Source: Corbicula japonica (taxonomy: Eukaryota > Mollusca > Bivalvia > Venerida > Cyrenidae). From it: a DNA stretch of 64,000 nt. The stretch lies in assembly GCA_038501625.1 (NCBI GenBank), contig JAZAYU010000062.1:3510460-3574459 (forward strand). The letters run 5' to 3'. Position 1 is the first letter of the stretch; each line of letters opens with the position of its first letter. Of this stretch, positions 50,501 to 58,992 are shown in pieces. The notes beneath the pieces are model-generated. The model was given only the letters and a program-made list of their open reading frames with translations, was not told the DNA's origin and made no database searches. The translations under genes were made by a program, and so were the position numbers.

Positions 50501-52092
50501 TGAAAAACGCTACGCTATCAGGATCTGACGACGAGGAAATAAAACGTGTTTTTATCACTAACCCTTTGAACCAATCAGATTGTCGCCTACAAAATCGCAA
50601 AAGTGAAAGTAGAAATAATATTTTGAACCATGGGAAGTGTCGACAGCTTTCGTAAGACATAATTTACTGGAGATATATGTGTTTAAGTCGTATTGCATTC
50701 ATTTCTAATGTAATGACATCTTCAGATCATTTTGCGAGCGTAATAAATCATGATTCCTTTGTTGACAGTTTCTAAAAATAGTAATTGGGAAAACCGCTAT
50801 TACTTATGTACGGTGTCTGCGGGCCGTCATCAGATCTAGCATTTTGTTAGATCTGACTTTAGTGAGATTGCCTTTGTTGCCCCTGGCTATTTCAGCCCCC
50901 TGTAATGTTGTTTTAATAGACTAGACATTATGGCCTTGCTTGTGTCAATAGCCAGGTGCACAGGTGGATCAGCATTAATTTCTTACCTGCTGTATTTTTG
51001 GTTCTTAGAGTAAAAAAAGACAATTCTGTAAGAATTATTTTTACTTTAAAGTGCTTAAAGTGATAACCTGATATGAAATTTAATTAAAATATATGAGTAA
51101 TTTAATTATTATTATGATTATACATTAATAACAGTCAACTAAGTTAAGATTTCTGCAGTATTTTAAGGCAAAAAAACTCATCTGAGTAGTATTTGCCAGT
51201 ATTTGCCACTTTGGGGAGTATTTTCCAGGGCGGTAAATACCGGTAAATACCACCGGTAAATACCGGGGGTGGTATTTACCGCCCAACCCTGGATTACCTC
51301 AAGCCCTGAACTGGTTATCAGTTTGAAACTATTTGTAGGAGAGTTATGGAACTTGTTGGATGTGATGCAAATTATGTTAACAAATACCTGTTGCAATTTT
51401 AAAGATGATATTTTAAGCAATTTCTAAGACTATGTTATGGAAGTGCATGCAAACCATTATTATAGTATTGGTAAGTTTGAAATGGACGCAGACACTGCCA
51501 GGGATGAGTAGAATTGCACTTTTGAACAAAATTTAAATATAACAGTTATGGAACATGGATCATTTGATGTGTTTCATCAAGTAGTGGGCAATAAATGTGT
51601 TTAGTTTGAACTGCTTTTGTGTATCTGAAATAAAGATAGTAAAATTTTGAAATCATAAACTTTAGGTTGTTTCATTGTATCAGAAGCCTCTTTCTAAAGA
51701 GGGATTCTGTAATTTTCCTTTTGTTTACTTACTAAGACTGGTCTTCCCTTGCACTGACACAGGTCGAAACTGAAATATAACAATAAATCTTATAAAAAAA
51801 CGTACAGTAGTGTGCGCTAACAACAAATATTTTTCATATCTGCAAGACAGATCTTACTGTTAGATCTTCGATGTTTGACATTGACGAAACGTTACAGATG
51901 AGTGGGCGGGGTAATATTATTGCAGATTTTAAAATTCTCGGCATGAAAGAAGCCGGATAAAGTGGAAATCGTTCATGATAGAAATAGAGACAACATTTAT
52001 ACCTTTGTTGTCCGTAAGTATTGTTCACAATTAGCGAAACGGCAAAATATTTGCGGGATTCTCCGCGAACTTCCAGCCAACATGGCTGCCAT
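36641..52092 (-). CDS. DLST: Dihydrolipoyl succinyltransferase (E2 of 2-oxoglutarate dehydrogenase), 13 exons
   Basis: Exons: 52092-52003, 51769-51733, 47921-47876, 47513-47443, 47081-47010, 46294-46239, 45683-45575, 44586-44330, 43962-43865, 43257-43059, 38558-38475, 37895-37728, 36775-36641. Every join has GT/AG and matching phase; the total is 1422 nt, 473 residues (human 453). It transfers succinyl groups from the lipoyl arm to CoA in the TCA cycle, in the mitochondrial matrix. Visible: a presequence rich in Arg/Ser (1 to about 80), one lipoyl domain with Lys124 in EVETDK|TS, a Pro/Ala-rich hinge, and a catalytic domain ending '[15 protein letters not shown]' with His444. As in other animal DLSTs there is no peripheral subunit-binding domain. 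The start is uncertain: in-frame ATGs also lie at 52083 and 52119. The introns are heavily loaded with repeats. Confidence 0.97.
36819..37049. repeat. TTAA MITE in DLST intron 12
   Basis: From TTAACCCTTTACTCC to 'tatggagtaaagggttta'; it lies 44 bp upstream of the last exon's acceptor. Confidence 0.7.
37417..37500. repeat. Tandem duplication, about 40 bp x 2
   Basis: 'aagtttccattcttatcag' followed by 'atcgagaataaaat' occurs twice in a row. Confidence 0.8.
38698..38901. repeat. TTAA MITE in DLST intron 10
   Basis: TTAACCCCCATATGTACGCC on the left, GGTGGAAAGGGTTAA on the right. Confidence 0.7.
39008..39170. repeat. TTAA MITE, truncated
   Basis: Begins TTAACACTTTACTCCATGG; the right end is lost after 'gatcctgatcagacagcac'. 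Confidence 0.6.
39360..39640. repeat. Two palindromes of the 145-bp family side by side
   Basis: 39360-39513 is of the 'ggttataaaactgag' subtype and 39514-39640 of the 'gatcataaaat' subtype. The second lacks about 25 bp of its left arm. They touch at 'aacccagggcccaag'. Confidence 0.85.
39873..40234. mobile_element. Short member of the CAGGGATTTC family, 6-bp flanking repeat
   Basis: Starts CAGGGATTTCAATAC and ends AAATTGAAATTACTG. TAAAAT lies directly outside both ends. It holds 'gaccccaagctctgaa', as does 15203-15395. Confidence 0.5.
40235..40828. other. DLST intron 10 segment without a recognised element
   Basis: Has only a 'gaggtcactgtgaccttgg' patch (40580), typical of the tandem-array repeats, and a worn MITE scrap at about 40610-40790. 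Confidence 0.45.
40829..40976. repeat. 145-bp palindrome family, intact copy
   Basis: Edges 'gtgcccaaggttataaaact' and 'cagctttataaccttcag', centre GGCGACCAGTCGCC. Confidence 0.9.
41363..42435 (+). mobile_element. Tandem-array element, seven units of about 145 bp with palindromic ends
   Basis: The head is 'agagggccaattggccctaa' plus 'atcgctcacctgtcaaac'. Units each carry 'ctagatatcattgagata', 'ctgaccaagtttgaagaag' and 'gtcacatgacccagtt', with 'tagatat(c/g)attgagata' at about 41415, 41563, 41708, 41846, 41990, 42136 and 42290. The tail is 'ggacgaagggtgatcac' then 'ctgtcactatgtgacaggtg'. No coding frame. It lies in DLST intron 10; the same tail, reversed, opens at 63919. Confidence 0.8.
42436..43058. 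other. DLST intron 10, 5' part
   Basis: A+T-rich with a weak 'cttgacctctgacctaaa' patch; nothing else recognised. Confidence 0.5.
43059..44586 (-). CDS. DLST: DLST exons 8-10: hinge and start of the catalytic domain
   Basis: Exon 8 (257 nt) is the flexible Pro/Ala/Lys linker ([10 protein letters not shown]). Exon 9 encodes [19 protein letters not shown] and TTFNEIDM. Exon 10 encodes [18 protein letters not shown] and [10 protein letters not shown], all close to the human sequence. Confidence 0.95.
44698..45058. repeat. TTAA MITE split by a palindrome (44771-44917)
   Basis: Outer element from 'cctttacttcatatatatgg' to 'catggagtaaagggttaa'. The inner palindrome has edges 'aaggttataaagctgag' and 'ctcagttttataaccttggg' and centre GGCGACTGGTCGCC. 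Confidence 0.8.
45575..47513 (-). CDS. DLST: DLST exons 4-7: end of presequence and lipoyl domain
   Basis: Exon 4 (47513-47443) gives [18 protein letters not shown]. Exon 5 (47081-47010) gives [19 protein letters not shown]. Exon 6 (46294-46239) ends at the lipoylated Lys of EVETDK. Exon 7 (45683-45575) continues [18 protein letters not shown]. The lipoyl Lys codon sits exactly at an exon edge. Confidence 0.95.
45795..45944. repeat. 145-bp palindrome family, diverged arms
   Basis: Centre 'ggttactggttgcc', edges 'gccccaaagattttaaaac' and 'agtttgatgatcttggg'. Confidence 0.8.
46330..46695. repeat. TTAA MITE split by a palindrome (46503-46658)
   Basis: MITE blocks 'gcgtagatccatatcaac' and 'gtctgatcaggatctag' lie left of the insert, 'gatttggatctacaattat' lies right of it. 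The palindrome centre is GGCGACTGGTCGCC. Confidence 0.75.
47876..52092 (-). CDS. DLST: DLST exons 1-3: presequence and two microexons
   Basis: Exon 1 (52092-52003) encodes [20 protein letters not shown] and ends AAAG|gtataa. Exon 2 is 37 nt (51769-51733, [12 protein letters not shown]) and exon 3 is 46 nt (47921-47876, [20 protein letters not shown]). The small sizes and lack of conservation are normal for a targeting peptide. Intron 2 carries two hAT-like elements. Confidence 0.85.
48207..49488. mobile_element. hAT-like non-autonomous element, perfect 8-bp TSD
   Basis: Ends CAGACATGGGGTGAATTA and, inverse, CAGACATGGGGCGAATTA. CTTTATTT is at both 48199-48206 and 49489-49496. Subterminal 'taatgcattaaattagcat' is repeated several times near each end, as hAT elements often show. 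No transposase frame. It is in DLST intron 2. Confidence 0.8.
49869..51291. mobile_element. hAT-like non-autonomous element, perfect 8-bp TSD
   Basis: Ends CAGGGTTGGCAAAATGCCGG and, inverse, CAGGGTTGGGCGGTAAATAC. GATTACCT is at 49861-49868 and 51292-51299. Subterminal 'ggtaaatacc/ccggtatttacc' motifs cluster at both ends. CAGGGTTGG is a common hAT terminus. It is in DLST intron 2. Confidence 0.88.
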
Positions 52093-54247
52093 TGGGTTAA
52101 TTCTAAAAATAGATGACATTGACAGTCAATCTTACTACAGGCTCTACACTACTATCGCTAAATATTGCTAGATTGTAACTGTTCCGATTTTGTCGGGATT
52201 GAAGTAATAATGATAATAATCAAAAATAACAACCACATCACCACTTTTATCATCATCATCATCACCACTGTTGAGTACAGACCCATTTTACAAACTGACT
52301 TTTTATAGATGTCTGCCCTTTACGTCTCAAGCGGTTAAGAACAAAACTGTGGTGGAAATCGCACTGCTTTAAATTCCCATTTTATCACTGCCACTTGAAA
52401 TTTTCAACACTGCTATGTTCATCTGTTGTTATAAAACATAAATAGTCTCTAAAGTATCAATAAAATAAAAAAAAAAACATTCCGCAAATAATACATTTAA
52501 ACTTACTATTGTTTATGCCGTTTACATGTTGATAACCAATGATTTCTTTCAATAAATCGATAATCTACAGTCAGGTAGACCTTTAGCGGTGTAACATAAA
52601 AACTGTTGACATGTGTGGAGGTTTATAAGTTTTTTATTCATAATAAACGAACAAGTTTCTTAAAAAGTATCAGATATATATTGATTCTAATTGGAATTAG
52701 CTTTTCAGGTATGTATTTTTTTAAAGATATAAAAGGTTTAAAAACTATTTGAAGCCATCAAAAGTTGCGACGGGATTCTTGTCGCTGGCATATAGACATA
52801 AAAGGAAAATTTCCCGCATTGTTTTGAATGCTAACTGGGTTGTGCGCGAAGGGCGGACATCGTATTATATAGAAAAGCCCTTGTTGCGCACAATTAGTTG
52901 GGCTAGGTATTTGGGTGCATTTATCAACTCTGTACTAGATGACTGTCTACTAAGTAAGGTCATCGGAGTTGATAACCCAGTAAAAAACCACAATCAGCAT
53001 ACACTGAAAGAAGTTTATAAGATTTCTACTTGGTTTTAGCTTAAACAATTTCAGGATAGAACTCGGGAAGGGTAGGTTAACGTATGTGACAAGACACAAA
53101 AAGATATTAAATTACTTCAAATCATTGGGTCCAGCTGCTGCGCATGAGATAATAAAACCCAAGTATTAATGGTAGTTATTATATTTAATAAATCGATTCA
53201 TTTAATGTGTAAATCATTTAATGATTCGTAGGTACTGATTAATATTTCCCAACAATTTGAAAAATACTGCAATTCTGCAATTTAATTAAACAAAATATAA
53301 TATCAACTACAAAATTTATTTTTTGATAAGATTATGTGTGTGAATAATTGAATAGTCTTTTTTTACAATAAAACACATTTTTTAATTGAAATAATATATC
53401 TGCAAGTATACTGTCTTTAATCAATTAAACATTCTTACGTTTATAACATTGTAAACTCATTTTAAAACTTTGTCATATTGTCATGTGAATAATAATCCGG
53501 CTAACTTTGATACCAATATAAGATTTGAAAACTCATATACAGAATATTTTATATGTCTTATACTTGCACCCTTAACCTTGGTTTATACCCATTGGTGGCG
53601 AAATGTTTTTCATTTGACCATTCAAGGCGGTAAAACATCAAGTTCTCTATTGTTTTGTTTGTGATGACATTTAAAAAAAAGAGAGTTAAATACACGTATT
53701 ATTAATAGCTACAGTCAGAAAACACAACATCCTTAAACAGACAAACAGAGGAAGAACAAAAAGCATGGGTTGATGAAATGGTCAACTTCAACTTCAAATT
53801 AAAACACTATAAACAATGAACGAAAACGATAACCTGTCAGTAGTTTCTGCATTGGAACAGTCATCGGTGAAACAATTTCAAGTTTTATTATATACTGCGA
53901 AAGTAATATGATTATGATTTGGAGTGGACCGACATATGGGCAAATAATTATAAAAATAAATTTAAAAAAACTGTTCAGAAGCGACTGGAAGAGAGCTAAT
54001 GTTTTGACTGGAAGAGAGAGCCAGAGTTTGTGCTTAACTCCATGTGATAATTTCAACAAAATAAAACAAAGCAAATGCAGGGAGAGTCATTAAGTAAAGT
54101 CTACGGGATATCCTATTATACAAATATCCAACGTTTCTGCAAGGTATCCTCCAATAATCCGAGGGACAGTACAAGGAATCAACAGAACTTTGTTTTAATA
54201 ATAATCGCCACACTCACAAAACACAATCACTTCACGCAGCGAAAAAA

Positions 54248-54325
54248 GAAGAGAGAGATAGAGATAGAGGGGGAGAGAGAGAGAGAGAGAGGGAGGGAGG
54301 GAGGAGAGAGAGAGAGAGAGAGAGC
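54248..54325. repeat. (GA)n microsatellite, interrupted
   Basis: GAGA runs broken by GGGA blocks over about 78 bp. Confidence 0.9.
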
Positions 54326-54984
54326 ATGTTTGTTATAAGTATGTCAATTCAAATAGGACGCCACAAACAATTAACGAAAAAGAGAACCTTTGGGGATACC
54401 GCCTTGGAACGGTCAGTGGCAAAACAAATTGCCACTGGGGGCCACTGGGGGTTTAAACCAAGTTCTATGGTGCACCAATCTTACACTTGCCCCAACAGGT
54501 TCTTGTATCACAAAACAAGTACAAGTTGCCTTGGTGAAATGACTCCAACACACACAACGGCTCAAGAATGTTGCTAAAGCACACAAACATATAAAACCTA
54601 AGAAGCTTATAGCATTGCAAAGCTAAAGGGCGGGTACTCAATGATCTTACCGAGACCAGAGCTCCTGGCGTAAAATCAGCAAGAACACGATGACAGGGAT
54701 AAAAGAATCAAATCGAGCTTCTATGTTCTTTTAAGAAAAGATTTCCCAATAAACCTTCATAAATTCTTTAACCCCTGCCACCGTCGTGCAACCAAAGAGG
54801 TAAGCATAATGATCAACTATAGATGGGTTAATCACCAGGCCTGCAGATCGCTGTAAAATATCATGTTGGTAACCTTTTTAAATTTGCAGATGGTTTTTAC
54901 GAAAAACCGGGAGAAATTAACATTGCCTTTTGTCTTCTTTAGTGTGAAAATTAAATCTCCATAAAAAACTGGCTGTGAAATACC

Positions 54985-55730
54985 TTGTTGCAATAGTGAT
55001 TTTAAACTGCAACTGTATTTATGAATTAGATCTGGGTATCGGCGATAAAACTTGCAAAAGGTTTCCTTAATTTATTTTACCGATAACCCTGTTTGAAAAG
55101 TTTTTCTGTAATGCAAAGATTACGTTCATTGAAATCATTCCCATCGTTGCAAGCTCTTGAAAAGCGAACAAGCTGTGAGATATAAACCCCGTAAGATGTT
55201 GCACGAGGAACATCGCCGTCTAAAAACGGAAAATTTACTCGTACTGTATTAAAATTAAAATCATCTCTTTTATCATATATTTTAGTAGTGACGTAACCAT
55301 TTTCAATGGACAGATTTAGATCAAGAAAGTTTGCTTGCTTTTCTGAAGTGTTCGCTTTATTAAGCTGTAGTTCTTTAGGATAAATCTTATTAACCAGTGA
55401 TGGAAAATGGTTATTATCTATATTAAATAAATCATCAAGGTACTCGATGTGTTGTTAAAAGCTGTAATAATATCATCTTGATGTTCGGTAGAAAAAGATT
55501 ACATAAAGCCTCTTTCATAACAGTATAAAAACAGATCAGCAACAAGGGGTGCACAATTAGTACACATTGGAATGCCTATTACTTGTTTATAAATAGAGGT
55601 ACCAAATCTCAGATAAATATTATCCAATAAACATGTGAGCGCCTGGATAAGGTCTTGACGGGTCCATGAAGTATAATTATCATAAGAACAATCTGTAAAG
55701 AATTAATAGTATTGTCTTCCAAACATAATA
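54985..55730 (-). pseudogene. Penelope-like reverse transcriptase relic
   Basis: Minus-strand pieces read VIGIPMCTNCAPLVADLFLY, then after a stop and frameshift YLDDLFNIDNNHFPSLVNK (the catalytic YLDD), then YDKRDDFNF and DVPRATSYGVYISQLVRFSR. It ends at GYR followed by a stop. This is the order of the RT of Penelope-like elements, where 'GIPMGTNCAPL' is standard; here the second Gly is Cys. Stops and frameshifts show it is dead. No GIY-YIG endonuclease was seen. Confidence 0.8.
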
Positions 55731-55964
55731 CTTCTTCCTTATATAACAGCGAAGATAGAAATGAGAATCACATTTTATGGAAACAATAAAGTTGTTTCAG
55801 AACTGTTATCTTCCTCGCTTCAGTTTTTGCAAACGCCAATTAAGTCGTGTATTTCTACCAATTACAATGTCAAACGAACACGCTGACCAGAATGGATGCA
55901 AGCGGACACTGAACCAACAATCCTTTTCTTAAAATGAACGAAGGATCGAAATGAGGCCAATTGA

Positions 55965-56020
55965 ATGGGGCCGTTTTGACTAGGTGCCGTTTTGACTGGA
56001 TACAGTTATAACCCGATTTA
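55965..56020. repeat. Short direct repeat paired with 58730-58775
   Basis: 'ggggccgttttgactaggt' and 'gccgttttgactgg' here align in the same direction with 'ggggctgttttgatgaggt' and 'ccgttttggttataacc' at 58732. They bracket the long-TIR element. Confidence 0.5.
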
Positions 56021-56546
56021 TAATATAATTTTAAGAAATATAGACAGCTAGGCTAGTGAACTAGTAAAAATTTCTTATAAAATTTCTCAAATGTTTTAAA
56101 ATATAATTGCAAGGAGCCGTTTTGACCAAAATAACTTTTTAAGTCCATTTCTCCCTGGTAAGATATTAATACTTATAAAAAGTATTTTTCAATTGAAAAT
56201 GAAATATCATTATTAATACTGCTGGTTTCTTCATTACTTACTATTTACAGTTACGGTGCTATCATATAAAACTGAACTTAAAAATTCACAAGGAATCTTG
56301 ACAGCAACTATCGCAAACTGCAAAATTGAATAAAAGATCAAAATTTAATGTGCTGCAAATCTTTTGCCTTGCCTCGTTGTATATATGACTAACATGTTTT
56401 GTAAGCTCAAAACACAATACCAATCATGTTAATCAATAAATTTTAAAGTAGCGAATTTTATATAAAAAGTTTGGTTCTGTTCGATCTGTTCTGTAAAAGA
56501 CAAATCAACACCGAGAAATAAACTTATAATGTTTTATGAAACAAAC

Positions 56547-58593
56547 CAGGGGGTCCAACGTATTTGGTTTTTGCGGAAAAGTAAGTGAGGGACATGTTCT
56601 GTGCGGAACAAAATGGCGGAATATTTCGTTATTTTGTGCATTTCTGGAGATATTTTGACCTGATAAGTAGGTTTATATCACTGTTATTGAAATATAAATA
56701 CGCCTACCCGGAGGCCAGATGTGTAAGCTCCACTCGGTTTGTCAACCTATGTTTGTAGAGGCCTTAACAAAAAAGTTATTGATTGTATAAACTGAAAGAT
56801 TGTTTGTTGACAAAGTGAAAATAGAAAATTGCGTGACTTGAAACTGTTTTTAGTCAAAATATACCGTTCTTGGACCTATTTTAGCTAAACTATTACCGAG
56901 ATTTTGCATATTTTTCTTCACGACGGCTTTTGCACTTAACATGGGTACTTAATGGCCATTTTTTAAAGTTCAAACACCTTAAATGTTTGCCGTGGAAGTG
57001 GTAAGCATGTTTTGTTCGGTGCAGAATCTGAATAACACACTCGTATGCGTTAGGTGTAAGTAAGACAAGAGCCGGTAACAAATGTTAATAATCAAAACAA
57101 AAGCCGATTTGTTACCCAAATATACGTATGTTCTTATCTATATGCTAATGGACAAAAGTCTTGTCCGGTAGGAAGATTGAAATTGTCAATTTTCAACACA
57201 TTACTCTTCCGGCAGTAGTGGCTCAAATTCTTAAATTCTTTTTTCATTAATGCATTAAAATTTCCTCTTTTTCTATTGAACCCAAATTCATGTCTGTAGA
57301 GCAATGTGGATTATAGATTTCACGCTTTCAAAAGATATTATAGAAAACCATACCGGACAAGACTTTTGACAGCTGTACCTGTACTGGAAGTCCCAAAATA
57401 ACTGCCATCTCTATTTCTAATTCCAGGTGTGGAGGTGCACCTCTCTAAATTCAGAGAACACCTCTATTTTATTGTTTGGACATATAGGAGCACCTCTTTA
57501 TTTTGACCTGCACCTTGAAATATAGAGTTGTGACTCTAAATATAAAAGCGAACCTTTTAATTATATATACATATATTTAATACACATAACGACTAGTACA
57601 ATGTTACTTTTGACCCAAATAGTACTTCATTTATTTAAACATATCAAGTCAAGTAAACAATCATCATTTTTGGTGTGGTTGTGCCGCAAATACGCTTCAA
57701 ACGTTTGTATGGAGTGCCTCAAATTGTCCGTTTTGTGTCCCTCTTCTCAAAATGCAGATGAGACTTCTTCTTATATCTTGGCATCGTGAATTGTCCCGAT
57801 CTGAAATAAAATAGACGTATGTAACGACGCCATTACCATTTACATATAAAGGTGCGCCTTTATATTTATAGTACTACTAAGTACTATTATAGTACTATGG
57901 TACTACTAAAAAGTAATAATGTAATGAACACACATCAAGAGGCAGACTAATATACCGGTACAAGTGTATGTGGTAGGTAATTTGCATAACAAATACGAGA
58001 GACATTCGTATTTGGGTAACAAATTGGCTTTTGTTTTGATTATTAACATTAGTTACCAGCTCTTGTCTTACTTACACTTATATTAATGCATTCAAGTTTG
58101 TTATTCAGATTCTGCACCAAACAAAACAATGCTTACCACTTCCACGGCAAACATTTAAGGTGTTTGAACTTTAAAAAATTGGTCATTAAGTACCCATGTA
58201 AAGTGCAAAAGCCGTCGTGAAGAAATATATGCAAAAACTCGGTGTTAATTAAGCTAAAATAGGTCCAAGAACGGTATATTTTGACTAAAAACGCAGTTTC
58301 AAGTCGCACAATCTTCTATTTTCACTTTGTAAACAAACAATCTTTCAGTTTATACATTCAATAACTTTTTTGTTAAGGCCTCTGCAAACATAGGTTAAAA
58401 AACCGAGTGAAGCTTACATGTCTGGCCTCCGGGTAGGCGTATTTATATTACGATAACAGTGATATAAACCTACTTACCAGGTCAAAATATCTCCGGAAAT
58501 GCACAAAATAACGAAATATTCCGCCATTTTGTTCCGCACAGAACATATCCCTCACTTACTTTTCCGCAAAAACCAAATACGTTGGACCCCCTG
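56547..58593. mobile_element. Long-TIR (about 590 bp) DNA element with 6-bp TSD
   Basis: Both ends read CAGGGGGTCCAACGTATTTG (right one inverted); arms 56547-57135 and about 58003-58593 are inverse with scattered mismatches. ACAAAC flanks both sides (56541-56546, 58594-58599). The 870-bp middle has a smaller inverted pair around 'aagtcttgtccggta' (57155 and 57350) and one 62-codon frame (57601-57789) that I do not recognise. No transposase is visible, so it is probably non-autonomous; the superfamily is undecided. Confidence 0.82.
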
Positions 58594-58992
58594 ACAAACG
58601 TTGTATGGAACGAACGGAAAAAAACACAGGCATTTGTTTATGTTAATACATGTGCCATTTATGGCTTTATTCAATGTAACTGTTTAATACTGAAAAAAAA
58701 AATGTTCATTGTAAGACATTAAAAAATAAGGGGGCTGTTTTGATGAGGTCCGTTTTGGTTATAACCACACTTTGTTCTCTCTTTTCAACTTAAATGAATC
58801 TTTGTTTAGAGTAAATTTAATAAACTTACATCAAGCGAAAAAAAAAGATGACAACAGCAAAAATATTAGGGCAAATTAATACCAGCTTAACCATAATCAG
58901 GTTCCCTTCTGAGCAGTTTATGCATAGGCGTGTGTGGCCTTTTAGTGGCGCCAAGTTTTCATAGCTCACCGAATTTTCAGCATCGGCGGAAC

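Larger units (their letters stand above)
52093..58992. other. Intergenic region between DLST and ADSS (divergent genes)
   Basis: Both genes start outward, so promoters should lie near 52100-52400 and 58600-58990, but no core element can be named with confidence. It contains the GA tract, the Penelope-like relic and the long-TIR element. 52400-54240 shows only chance frames, the longest 96 codons at 52749-53039, unrecognised. Confidence 0.6.

Noticed and set aside
52749..53039. 96-codon plus-strand frame
   Set aside because: No recognisable motif, no splice context and no neighbouring exon; consistent with chance.
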